Shown: positions 32,301-41,920 of the stretch, piece after piece
Layout of the letters: each line of letters begins with the position of its first letter
Position numbering within the stretch: the first letter of the stretch is position 1
NCBI GenBank assembly: GCA_947646735.1
Contig: CANTFK010000091.1
Span: forward strand, 1-64,000
Reading direction: 5' to 3'
Source: Peronospora farinosa
Taxonomy: Eukaryota; Oomycota; Peronosporomycetes; Peronosporales; Peronosporaceae
DNA length: 64,000 bases
Made by a program: the position numbers and the translations under genes
The notes under the pieces: model-generated
Told to the model about the DNA's origin: nothing
The model's database searches: none
What the model saw: only the letters and a program-made list of their open reading frames with translations

Positions 32301-35127
32301 ATATGGAAAAGATTGGACGACTCTTACTGAAAATATTCCTACAAAGACCGCTGCTCAGATCAAGAACTATTATCAAAACTACAAGAATCGGTTGAATTTG
32401 CAAGATATTTTGAAGCGCCGGATCGAGAACGCGGTAGTCGGTGGATGCGTAGACGGCAAAGGTGTATCGCATATAGTACCTACATCAGCAGCCACGAGTG
32501 GTACTATCGTTGCATCCCCTAGGTCCGCTGCCGCTGGCTTAATGAGCGGGACGTTGCGACAAATGGGCCGTTCAGTTGAGCTCCCCGGAGGCCTCTCAGT
32601 GGGAATGCCGGATGGATCAATGGCAATGAGTGCGAGTGATGTGAGCATGTCTTTCCAAGCTGCTTTAAGCGCAGCCCAGCCAGGGATGCACGGCGTGAAT
32701 GGCTTGTCAGAGCTATCAACCAATCAGTTCGTTATGCAGGCCCATCAGGACCAACAACAGCAGCAGCAATCTCGCGAAACGATGAATCCGGCATCCAACT
32801 CGGAGCGTTACTTAAAGCTGCTGAATATGCAACATCAATTGCAGATTATGCAGTTTCAACAACAACAGAAGTCGCAGGGAATGGCGTCGGAATGTGGGGG
32901 AGCAGAAAGCAACAATTCATATCACGAAAGTAAAATGCAAACAGTGAATGCGCAGCGGCTGTATCAATTTTCTCGTCAGCAACAGCATCAAGTGCCCCCG
33001 CAGCATTTATCGATGCAAGCTCTGCAGCAAATGGGTCTGCAGGCTCAGTTTCAAAACCCGGTGCACACCCGAATGATACCACTTCCGATGCAGCAACAGC
33101 AGATGGGACATCAGAGTGCTTTGTATCAGCCCATAGGACATCTTCAAGCTCAGCACCCTCAAGTGATAGCTGCGGGGGTGCAAATGAACTTGTCCTCAAC
33201 AAGTACCCAGCACACAAGTGCAGCGGTGGATGGAGGAAGTGGATTGATAAGGGGTAACGCTGGGAGCTCGTCGGGTGTGATAGGACATCACGATGCCGTT
33301 CAACGTTCAATGATGAATATTGCAATAATGAAAAACGGGGCTGGGGGGAATGGTAGTGCGATGCTTCAAGGTGCTGTCTCCAGTAGCCCATGCCAGCCCA
33401 TGGTCCCGTCTCGCTCAATGGCGATGGAAACAAGCAGACCACAAGATATGGAGTCAAGGCAGCCTGCGTGGCACTCAGCTCTGTCATCGACCCCTACGAA
33501 TGCTGCCGCCAGTGCAGGGTTTACAAGTGAGGACACTTTAGCCACCGCATCTACAACACAAGACAATGCATTGAATGGCCGAGATGACTTTGCACCACCT
33601 CATGTGCAGCCTGTTTGTAGCCGGATGTCGTTCTCATCCATTCTAAACGAGTCAGAATCGCCGCGGGATGACTTCACTCCCAGAGGAAATGGGTCGATGG
33701 TGATTCGGAAGCAGGAATCACCTCGCATGTCTGAACAACAGTGCCGACAACAGCAAGGGCAACTACAGCGAGACCAGCAACAGCAGCTGATGCAACAGCG
33801 ACATCAGCCACCACTTCACCTTGAGCATGCGCGCGCGATTCCTCCTTCTGCTGAATTATCCCGATCTCCAGTTTCTGCTCCGAGTCCGACCGCTCACCTG
33901 TTGCCAAGACGATCTTCCGTGCCAACTCCGCACAATAGGATGGGCTTGATGTCGAGCCTACTGAATGTACCGTCACCTGAACGCAGGACGTCAACACCCG
34001 GACACCAGTCTCCCTTGATCCATCAACAGCAGCGTATGCAGCGCCAAACGCAGCCAGCTCGCTATTACGATGCAAGTAGGGCAGACAGTGCAGGTATAGC
34101 GTCGCGTAGCGCTATTGCATCGATAGTAAGCGGTATGCCATCGTCGTCAACGATGTCATCCACGATGGCGCGTACAAATTCAAGCGAGATAATGACGTCG
34201 AGTGCGTCAAACATGGATTCAACGTACTCAAACAATACATCGGCTGTGGCGCTGTCACGTAGTGGCTCAGCGTCTTCCACTTCGTCAGTTGTCTCAAATG
34301 CGCCACCCCAAGGAGACTTGCGTGCCCAACAGCAGATGTGGAACTACGCACCGCAGATCCGCTTTGAAGAAGCTGAATTGCTGCGACGAGCTCAACGCGC
34401 GGAGGAAGAAGCTGCTCGAGCAGCAGCTGCCGCTGCTGCTGCTGCCCGTGCTCTTCAAGAAGCACAGCAAGCACGGCAGCAAGCTCTGGACATGGCAGCA
34501 AACATGGCACGCTACAACAGTGCGATGCAACAACAGCAGCAAACCCAGCAGCAGCAAGCTCAACAGCAACAAGCTCAGCAGCAACAAGCTCAACACCAAC
34601 AAGCTCAACACCAACAAGCTCAACAGCAACAAGCTCAACAGCAGCAAGCTCAACAGCAGCAAGCTCAACAGCAGCAAGCTCAACAGCAGCAAGCTCAACA
34701 GCAGCAAGCTCAACAGCAGCAAGCTCAACAGCAGCAAGCTCAACAGCAACAAGCTCAACAGCAGCAAGCTCAGCAGCAACAAGCTCAACAGCAACAAGCT
34801 CAACAGCAACAAATTCAGCAGCAAGCTCAACAACAAGCTCAGCAACAACAGGCTCACCAGCAGCAGCAATATCAGCAACTCCAGCAGTATCAGTTTCAAG
34901 GGCATCACCATCAGCAAATGCACCAACAGCAGCAGCAGCATCATGATTACCAGCAGCAGCACCAAGCTCAGCAGCTTCACCAGCATCAGATGCAGCAGCA
35001 TCAAGCACTCCATCACCACTTGCAGCTAATGCAACAGCAGCAGCAACGATCTACTGCGTCGCCCAGCGACCGTATTCTCCAGCAGCAACAACAGCCTCCT
35101 CAACGGGGGCCGCAGGCGGATCGGTAG
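26347..35127 (+). CDS. NCoR/SMRT/POWERDRESS-like SANT-domain co-repressor
   Basis: Two exons, 26347-32232 and 32299-35127, are split by a 66-bp GTACGT...CATAG intron. Joined they give ~2904 residues. Order: an Arg-Ser and RGG-rich N-terminus (~100-210); a long acidic/Ser-rich region; two RPRLGWGQGL / RPRIGWGQGL boxes (~1010-1035), as in plant POWERDRESS and fungal Snt1; a basic coiled region (~1300-1355); SANT1 (~1485-1540, NPWNDLEKCIYVDKFLQFPK, FYYRTKK); SANT2 (~1948-2000, KWTEGEKADFLKFF, then YGKDWTTLTENIPTK across the intron); and a Gln-rich C-terminus with a 15-bp repeat. The intron falls inside SANT2, and splicing restores a normal domain, which supports the model. NCoR-type proteins scaffold histone deacetylases in the nucleus. 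The exact orthology is inferred. Confidence 0.85.
34561..34800 (+). repeat. 15-bp coding minisatellite (Gln-Gln-Gln-Gln-Ala)
   Basis: Sixteen consecutive 15-bp units close to CAACAGCAACAAGCT encode QQQQA or QHQQA, with degenerate units on both sides. The unit length keeps the frame. Length variation between strains is likely. The strand-opposite frames open here are artefacts of the repeat. Confidence 0.95.
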
Positions 35128-37487
35128 ATCCATTTGGTCCAGACAACGGATGCAAGTCAGTCACGATTGAGATTAAGAGCTAAGGTGTGTATTCTGACGC
35201 CGTGTAAAAAGCACGCCGTTGGGCAGCGAGACGGTCGACCCAGAGCAAATGTTGGGTTCGATCAAATATGGCTTGACAATTGACTTTGAGAATCCGGTAC
35301 GAGTAGTTTCTTATTATCAGTCGCTTGTTCTGGTGTTGTTGAACAACTCCACGCTAGTAGCAACCATTTTCAATGGGTCAGTGACATTCGTGTCATTAGG
35401 GTATAGAACCGGGTCCGGTAAAGGGTCGAATAGCTACTAGCATTTCGCCAGAGAATGTCGCAGTTCTGGTATCGTGGTTTCAGTATTTGAAACACTGAAA
35501 CCACTCTTTTGAAGGAAGGAGCAGGTAGTTCCCGCTCTTTAAGGCGATCAATCTGTACTTTTCTCCGTGCGACCAAGTTGATTTTGTTCTTCCCCGACCA
35601 AGAATTTCGTTGCTTCAGCTTTGCGGACCATCTCTTCGTTGCCGACAAAGACGCTTAAACCAGTTTGAACACGTTTGCGGTGATATTTTCAAAGGATTTA
35701 GTACTCAACTCCGTCCCAGCGATTTGTTCGTGTAGGCGTCTCAGTAGGTCGTATGAGTTTTTTTCAAGCTCTGTGCACCTTATAGCTTCATTACGTCGAT
35801 TCACCGGAGTTTTTACGCGTCCTGAAACGTTCATCAGTTGTTAAGTATCAGTCCGATTGCAATGCCTTGCTTTTTTCACTTTACCCCTTCTTCATCGTTT
35901 TTTCAAACTCTTTGGACTCTCATCGTCGACGCCATCCATGCAACGGTGGTGTCGAGTTTCTATCATCCTCGACAAGACGATTGAAATCCTGAGTGGCATC
36001 GGGAGTACGCAGGTGCTGTTCGTTTTAGCCTTACTTATCAGATGACTCGCCCGACCTTGGGCATTGGATGGTGCTCAAACACGAGCACCTCATCACGAAA
36101 ATGCTTGATAGGCAGTTTCGCATTGCTATTCTTGACACTCTTTAATCATGCAGGGTTGCCTGGAAAGATTATCGTGTGCAGATTTAACATTTGGGCTTCC
36201 AGGCCAATGTATAAGTGGTGCGACACATGGAGTCACATCACGGTGATCACCTCTCGACGTTTTGCTGGGTAGTGAGGCGGGCTGGATCAATCGTCAGCGT
36301 CGACAATGACATGTTTAATTACAAGTTCTATCCACTGACGACTGCAAGACGACCAAAGCTCACGACGCTCAGGATCAAGTGGCGTTGATGACGACGAAGA
36401 CGATGATAGACTGGTGTGTGCGCACAAAGCTATATACTTGAAGGATACGTTGTTTCTGAAACAGCTATGTGTCTGTGCACGATTCGAGCCACAAAGACAC
36501 CATTTTTCCTCGGTTCTGCAAAAAGCCCAATCACCACTTCAAGAATTGCAATCAGCTTGTCTGCTAAGTTGTGCGCTACGTGAGTTTAATACCGTTCCTA
36601 AATGAGTGGTCGTGCAGAATGTCGGGAGTACTACGCTGGAGTTTTGGACATGGAGGTATGAGCATGCCACCACTGTTCATGTCATACGACGGTCGCCACC
36701 TTCAAAATTGAGAAGACCTAAGTTGTTATTGGACAAAAAGATTATCTTGTATACAAGCGCCACCGAAAAGTGCTTCGGAATGCCAGCAGACACTGCTTCA
36801 TCAAACACTTTCCAATTGTTTTTGTCGAGTAGAAGTGTCTTGGCAAACACCGAATTATTGACATTCCGCTTTTGCCAACTTAACTGGAATATTGGGAGCA
36901 ACGCTAAGTGCAAGAAGCCATTCTTTCCTGCAAAAAATATCTCCGCCACTACACAGTGATGCCAACCTCACTCGTTTAGCAAGTGAACAAAAATAGCGAG
37001 ATACATTGAAGCTTGTTGTTTACCACGCTTTTCGCTGACACCTATAATGATATGCGGAATTGCAATTCCGAAAGCATTGGTGAGGGTGCTGGTCATTAGA
37101 GCATCAGGGTCACGTCGTCAGCTAATAGCAATGGACTGTCGTGCCCCACGATCGACAAAAAGACTAGAGCAAGAGCCGATGTGAACTTGCTTGCCAAAAC
37201 GGAGGATACAACTTACAGTATGAACTACAACGTTCACAAGATCTACGCCTTCCTCTTCACATTAATTCACTGACATCCTCATGGGTGCTTCGAGTCGTCG
37301 GAAATATAGTACGTAAAAATTCTTGCAAACATGGTACTTTACTTTTCTTGTGCAAGCGCGAGCAACTGATTAATGTGCTTGTGTGTAATCGTAGAATATT
37401 CACTACAACGAAAGGCCAGGTGTCGAGTTTGCACTTGGCGTGTGTGGCTGGACACAACGTTTGTCAGTGTACAGCGTAGGTAACGCT
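35128..37487. other. 2.4-kb stretch without a supported gene
   Basis: This lies between the ends of the SANT gene (plus) and the Borealin-like gene (minus), so both 3' UTRs fall in it. Several short frames exist, such as 36677-36949 on the minus strand (90 codons), but none has a recognisable domain or clear start context. Base composition is AT-richer than in the genes. It may hold an old, unrecognisable insertion. I see no LTR, tRNA or repeat. Confidence 0.5.
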
Positions 37488-38556
37488 TTAATGAACGCAA
37501 GGGTTAATCTGCTGTAATAGTTGCGCGATCTTGGCCTGAAGCGCTTTTAATTTGGATGTGGCTTCTCCGCGCGATTGCGCAGAGAGTTCCTCTGGCCGGG
37601 CTAAGTTAAGGACACGCTCACTGTCAAGTCGTAAGCAAGTTGTTGGTTCTAACCCCTTCTCAAACGTAGCAACCAATGATCCAGCAGGCGCCTTTGCCAC
37701 AGTGTCGGGAATGATGGGGGAGCCTCGAATTGAATAGGTGGTTTCTCCCTTACGTGCTGTCCGCAAAACAGTGCGCGGGACTGTCTCCGTCCGATGACCA
37801 TTTAGGGGCGTCATAAATACCGACAGACGGTGATCCCTTGAGGTGTGATCGGTGTCGTCATTCTCATCCTCGTCACTTTTTTCATGGTCCGCAACGACGC
37901 ATGGCATAGCAGCTACAATGTCATGACGAGCCATGGAGGATCTAATGCTCGAAGGAGATGTTTGCAATTGGGATAGACTGTAAACGGCATTGTTTAAGTC
38001 TCCACCAAAATCCTCTACGAAGGTTTTCCAGGGCATCTGCCGCACAGCCGCCGGCATGATAAGCAGCTGCATCTTGAGTTCTACCTCAAGCTCCTGCGCA
38101 CGTCTCTCAGCATCTGCCATTATTTCGTCACACTGCTCCTGCACTGTGCATAAAAAAAGAAGATGAATCAGCAATATTCATACAATACCAAGAACTTTTG
38201 TCGAGACCTTGAGTCTCCAGCTCATCCAGTAGCATCTCCAGCTGCTGCAAGCGGTCTTCCTCCCGTCGGAAAAGCGTCGACTCTCGTGGTCTTTTCTTTG
38301 TCTTCTTATTCTTCTTTCGCAAGTTTTTTTGCTTCTTCTTAGGTGACGAAATTCCCAACGTCATAGACGGAAGACCAAAGCGTGTGTCGCTGACCAGTGC
38401 ATCGTCGTCTCCTGTAAGCTCTACGATAGTGTTCTCACCAATGGCCTGTAATGGTCCGAGTCCAGATGTAGAGCGAGTGCTTGTGCTGCTGTAAGTGGCG
38501 GTGCGACGACGAGAACGACGGAGCGTGCGGCCGACACGTCGCCGACTAGGAGCCAT
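37488..38556 (-). CDS. Borealin-like chromosomal passenger complex subunit
   Basis: Exons are 38208-38556 and 37488-38143, joined over a 64-bp intron (GTCTCG...GCACAG), giving ~334 residues. The N-terminus is basic with S/T (MAPSRRRVGRTLRRSRRRT). A helical stretch follows (LEMLLDELETQ joined to VQEQCDEIMADAERRAQEL), leading to LIMPAAVRQMPWKTFVEDFGG. It has the spacing of the Borealin N-terminal helix that bundles with Survivin and INCENP, where animals read LPKALREMNW. The C-terminal part has TARKGETTYSIRGSPI, then CLRLDSE and a final helix (LKALQAKIAQLLQQI), resembling the Borealin dimerisation end. Aurora-B complexes act at centromeres and the spindle midzone. The donor GTCTCG is not a consensus match, but only this choice keeps frame and helix. 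Confidence 0.6.
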
Positions 38557-38708
38557 ACTAACGAATGTTTACAAAATTAGTTGGAAAAAGTGCGCGGAAG
38601 CGAGTATGGAGTTAAAATAAACTTGGCTTCACTATGGATTGTATAAACCACCTTCTCTCTTTTAATTATACTTGTCAAGTCTCTCATATTTGTTATCCGG
38701 ACAGACCC

Positions 38709-39089
38709 TTATTTTCCCCTTTTTGATCCTTTTTGTTGCTCCTTCTTGACCCATTTTGCCATTTTGTTTATGACGATGCCTACGACGATACCGATAACGA
38801 AGATGAGCCCCATGGCGCTCATGTACTCAAAAGCAGTTACCATGATCTGCTGTGTCTCTGTCATCTCCTTCGTGTACCAACCGTCTGTCAGCATCTTTCT
38901 CTTTATCCAGACTTTTTGAGCCAGATACGACGACACGCCTACTGTCAGCACGCGCACCATGAACGGCCGATCCTCGTCATCGTCAGCGGCATGAGCATTC
39001 TCCACCACTGTGGTATGCTCTTGGTCTATTGTCGTTGGTTTAGACCTTACCATCTTTTTTCTGTCACCATTTTCTACTTTCTTCGCCAT
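38709..39089 (-). CDS. Small single-pass membrane protein
   Basis: 126 residues. A polar N-terminus is followed by FMVRVLTVGVSSYLAQKVWIKRK and one strong membrane segment (MSAMGLIFVIGIVVGIVINKM, ~residues 90-110). It ends in a lysine-rich tail (KKEQQKGSKRGK). No signal peptide is visible, so a tail-anchored or single-span topology is likely, perhaps in the ER. I recognise no family. The 152-bp gap to the Borealin-like start (38556) must carry that gene's promoter. Confidence 0.65.
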   Translation of the reverse strand: MAKKVENGDRKKMVRSKPTTIDQEHTTVVENAHAADDDEDRPFMVRVLTVGVSSYLAQKVWIKRKMLTDGWYTKEMTETQQIMVTAFEYMSAMGLIFVIGIVVGIVINKMAKWVKKEQQKGSKRGK

Positions 39090-39269
39090 TTCTATTTTAC
39101 TGTAGTATCACTTAAGTTCTCGATACTTGTACGAGAGATCACTATGTCAACAGTAGCTTTGCAAACTATACGTCAACATTGTAAAGAATTTTTGTAAAAA
39201 TACATTAAAGTGTGTACACACATTAAAGAGTGTACAAGCCATTCACCAACGAGAACCCGTACACGCGTC

Positions 39270-39545
39270 ATGAAGGTTCGTTCGTCTGTAAAGCGCATGT
39301 GCGATGGCTGCAAGGTCGTTCGTCGACGGAGAAAAGTGTATGTAATCTGTGATCGCAGTCCCAAACACAAGCAACGCCAGGGATTCCACACGAGTGCGTT
39401 CGCATCCTTTGCAGTCCTGCAGGACTGCGCTGTTACCTCTCCGAATGCGAGCTTCCAGGCCGTTCTGAAGCAGCAACTGTTCCCTGATCTTGCTCCCTTT
39501 AAGGCCTTCCGTGATGCAGCCATCGAGATCCCCAAGCTCTGCTAG
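39270..39545 (+). CDS. Ribosomal protein bL36 (organellar type) with C-terminal extension
   Basis: 91 residues from the ATG at 39270. Residues 1-38 ([20 protein letters not shown] ... [14 protein letters not shown]) are the complete bL36 fold with its C-x2-C, C and H zinc ligands. About 53 extra residues follow ([13 protein letters not shown] ... IPKLC). An in-frame start at 39210 would add 20 residues, but bacterial and mitochondrial bL36 begin at MKVR. The gene is nuclear, so the protein is expected to work in the mitochondrial large subunit near the peptidyl-transferase region. No classical targeting peptide precedes the core. The open frames on the minus strand here are shadows. Confidence 0.85.
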   Translation: MKVRSSVKRMCDGCKVVRRRRKVYVICDRSPKHKQRQGFHTSAFASFAVLQDCAVTSPNASFQAVLKQQLFPDLAPFKAFRDAAIEIPKLC

Positions 39546-39812
39546 ACAAAGACGAGAATGACAAAGACGACACATGATTTTGGTATTAAGAGCGTCCGTA
39601 ACTAGCCTCCGCTTAGATATAACTCCGAGATAATCAAACATTAGCCAGTGTCCATTAGCATTTGCTAGTTTAACTGTACGTTTGCTCAAACATGATAGTC
39701 AAGTAGTGTTTTCATGCACAATCACTGCTAAATTTAAAAGCTAATAGACATAATCTTTAAATAGTTGTGCAAAGGGCTGCCACTCAAAGATTCTCTCTCT
39801 TTAAGCAAAAGC

Positions 39813-41816
39813 ATGACGACATTATCGGGGCGACGACACGTATCGCTTCTGTATCTGCTGGTGCTCCTCCAATGCGTCAACGTCTGCGTCGTAGCAATCG
39901 CACGCACGCATGGGCAATTCTACTTCCCCGAAACGCCACCGCAGCAGAAGCTTGAGCCAGTGATACAGCAGCTGAAAGAGCTGGGCTTTTCCCAGTACCA
40001 AGCCGCAGACAACCAAGCGTCCTGGGACAAACTGTCGACTGAAAACGCATCGTTTGACCTTGTGTGGAGCGTAACTGCATCCCCTCCGTTTGCACAGCTG
40101 GAGCTTCCGCACCAATTTGACGCTAAAGTGAACCATCTGCCAGGGGCTGAGCAGCTCACGTCGCCGGACGCATTAAGCCAACACTTGGCCTTGCAACAGA
40201 GAAAACACGCCAAGTTCTTTTTCGACTTTATGCCGGCACACTACGAGCTGCCACGTGACCTGGCACAGCTAACTAAAGCGTACACGGACGTGCGCAAGAA
40301 ATCCGACATGTCGCCCAAGCGCGGATACGACCCTAATGTACATCGGCGCTTTCTGCTGCGCGAACGTGCTGTCAACGGCGATGATGACTTGACCACTCAT
40401 GCTGAGGTTTTTGTTACTGATGCAGACTTGCAGTCGAAACTGCAGTCGAGTGCGTTTAAGGGGAAGACGGTCGTAGTGGACCAGTTCGTCGAGCCGCTGC
40501 TGTTAGATAACCACAAGTTTCGTGTTGGATTTTACGTAGTTGTCACGTCTATCGACCCGCTACGTGTGTACGTCTACAATCACCCATTGATCCAGATCGC
40601 TAAGGCTGAGTATCCAAGAAGGTTAGAGGTTGAGACTGATCCTGCCGCCTATAATTTTGACCAGTACATCTCTCCGTGGGACTTTCCGGATCTGCAAACA
40701 TGTTTTCAAGAACTACCATCTGCTACCAGGGAAGGAACGAATGCATGGTATATTCTGAAGCGTTATTTACGGCGACAAGGAATTGACACGAAGCATTTGC
40801 AGGATAATGTGGATGCTACGATCGCCAAGGTGGTGCTCAGTAACCGCGGTAATTTCAAGAGCGAGCAAGCCAAAGTGAAGCGTGCAGGTGAAGGTGAGGG
40901 ACGCCATCCGTCAGATCTCAGCGATAATTTCTTTGAAATGTGGAAGGTCAACTTTGAATTCGACAGTGGAGGCAAGCCGTGGCTTCTTCGTGTAGTTTCC
41001 AACCCCTTAATGGAAGCCACGCAGTCCGTACTCGCTACTGACGAAGCTATAAAGAAGCAGCTGCTGTATGATCTCATTAATCTTGTGGGCGTGCATCCTC
41101 AAGCTAGGCTTCCGTTTGAAAGATTCTTCCTCCCTGCTGACGCTATATTCTGTTCGGACAAGTGTCACGACAAGAATCGTGCATGGGACCCTACCTGCTG
41201 GTCTTGCCCTGGGTGGTTTGCACCGAATGTCGCGCGCAAACTGTTCGCCGCATCGATGGAGTATGCTCGACGCGGCAGCTTTAACCTTGTGTTTCCGTCG
41301 CTGGAGCAGAAATTGTCCAAGTTTCTAGACACCGAGCTTTCCGAATACGACATTGCATTCGACCGGTATCTAAAATCACTCTCTAGCGGGTACTCTAATC
41401 TGGAAGATTTTCCAGCATCTGAACGCACAGTTGAGTGTGTGTATCGAGAACACTGCAGCGACCATGGCAATTGTGTGAATGGCATGTGCTCTTGCGACAA
41501 CAATTACGAGGGGCGAACTTGCTACATCCCGAAAGACTTTGAGCAAGAAGAAGAACCTGATCAGCAGGAGTCTGAAGATGCGGGAGCTCAGATTGTTGAG
41601 ACATGGAAGGAAAAGGCTGAGAATTTCGTGTTGAACCGCAGCGACGCCACTACCGATCTCAAGAGGCCATTAGCTGGGGTTGGAGACGCCTCTGTCTCGA
41701 CCACATTACTTCTATTAGTTCTTCTTGGTGTCCTTCTATTCGTGGTCTGTCGAGTCTTCAGATCACGTTGGTCAAGCGCAAACGACGGCCTTCCTCACGA
41801 TGGGAAGTTCATGTAG
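39813..41816 (+). CDS. Lumenal/secretory TTL-like protein with EGF domain and C-terminal membrane anchor
   Basis: 667 residues from ATG 39813. A signal peptide (LLYLLVLLQCVNVCVVAIA) leads into a tubulin-tyrosine-ligase-like ATP-grasp domain. Recognisable parts are VVVDQFVEPLLLDNHKF and YVVVTSIDPLRVYVY (~220-260) and FEFDSGGKPWLL (~380-393). A Cys cluster follows (CSDKCHDKN ... CWSCPGWF, ~450-475), then an EGF-like module (CSDHGNCVNGMCSCDNNYEG, ~548-568) and a C-terminal membrane helix (~628-650) with a short basic tail. The active-site positions are changed: the usual LLEVN reads LLRVV, and the Asp before it reads VNFEF. Ligase activity is therefore unlikely. The topology places the domain outside the cytosol, away from tubulin. 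Function unknown. Confidence 0.8.
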   Translation: MTTLSGRRHVSLLYLLVLLQCVNVCVVAIARTHGQFYFPETPPQQKLEPVIQQLKELGFSQYQAADNQASWDKLSTENASFDLVWSVTASPPFAQLELPHQFDAKVNHLPGAEQLTSPDALSQHLALQQRKHAKFFFDFMPAHYELPRDLAQLTKAYTDVRKKSDMSPKRGYDPNVHRRFLLRERAVNGDDDLTTHAEVFVTDADLQSKLQSSAFKGKTVVVDQFVEPLLLDNHKFRVGFYVVVTSIDPLRVYVYNHPLIQIAKAEYPRRLEVETDPAAYNFDQYISPWDFPDLQTCFQELPSATREGTNAWYILKRYLRRQGIDTKHLQDNVDATIAKVVLSNRGNFKSEQAKVKRAGEGEGRHPSDLSDNFFEMWKVNFEFDSGGKPWLLRVVSNPLMEATQSVLATDEAIKKQLLYDLINLVGVHPQARLPFERFFLPADAIFCSDKCHDKNRAWDPTCWSCPGWFAPNVARKLFAASMEYARRGSFNLVFPSLEQKLSKFLDTELSEYDIAFDRYLKSLSSGYSNLEDFPASERTVECVYREHCSDHGNCVNGMCSCDNNYEGRTCYIPKDFEQEEEPDQQESEDAGAQIVETWKEKAENFVLNRSDATTDLKRPLAGVGDASVSTTLLLLVLLGVLLFVVCRVFRSRWSSANDGLPHDGKFM

Positions 41817-41920
41817 CAAAGTTGTCACCACAAATTGTAGCCATATTACAATCCCATTAACTGATGAATCATCCTGGCACTGTCAAAAATCATTTGCTTT
41901 AACATAATTGACCACCCAAA

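Noticed and set aside
34561..34800. CRISPR-like regular array
   Set aside because: Contiguous 15-bp coding units without spacers, in a eukaryotic gene.
34112..35019. Ala/Val/Glu- and Leu-rich minus-strand frames over the Gln repeat
   Set aside because: A repeat of 15 bp stays open in several frames. The plus frame continues the SANT gene.
36677..36949. Possible small effector-like gene on the minus strand
   Set aside because: No signal peptide, RXLR or known fold, and an overlapping plus-strand frame is equally long.
39173..39689. Minus-strand frames over the bL36 gene
   Set aside because: The plus-strand bL36 core is unmistakable and the minus frames show no domain.
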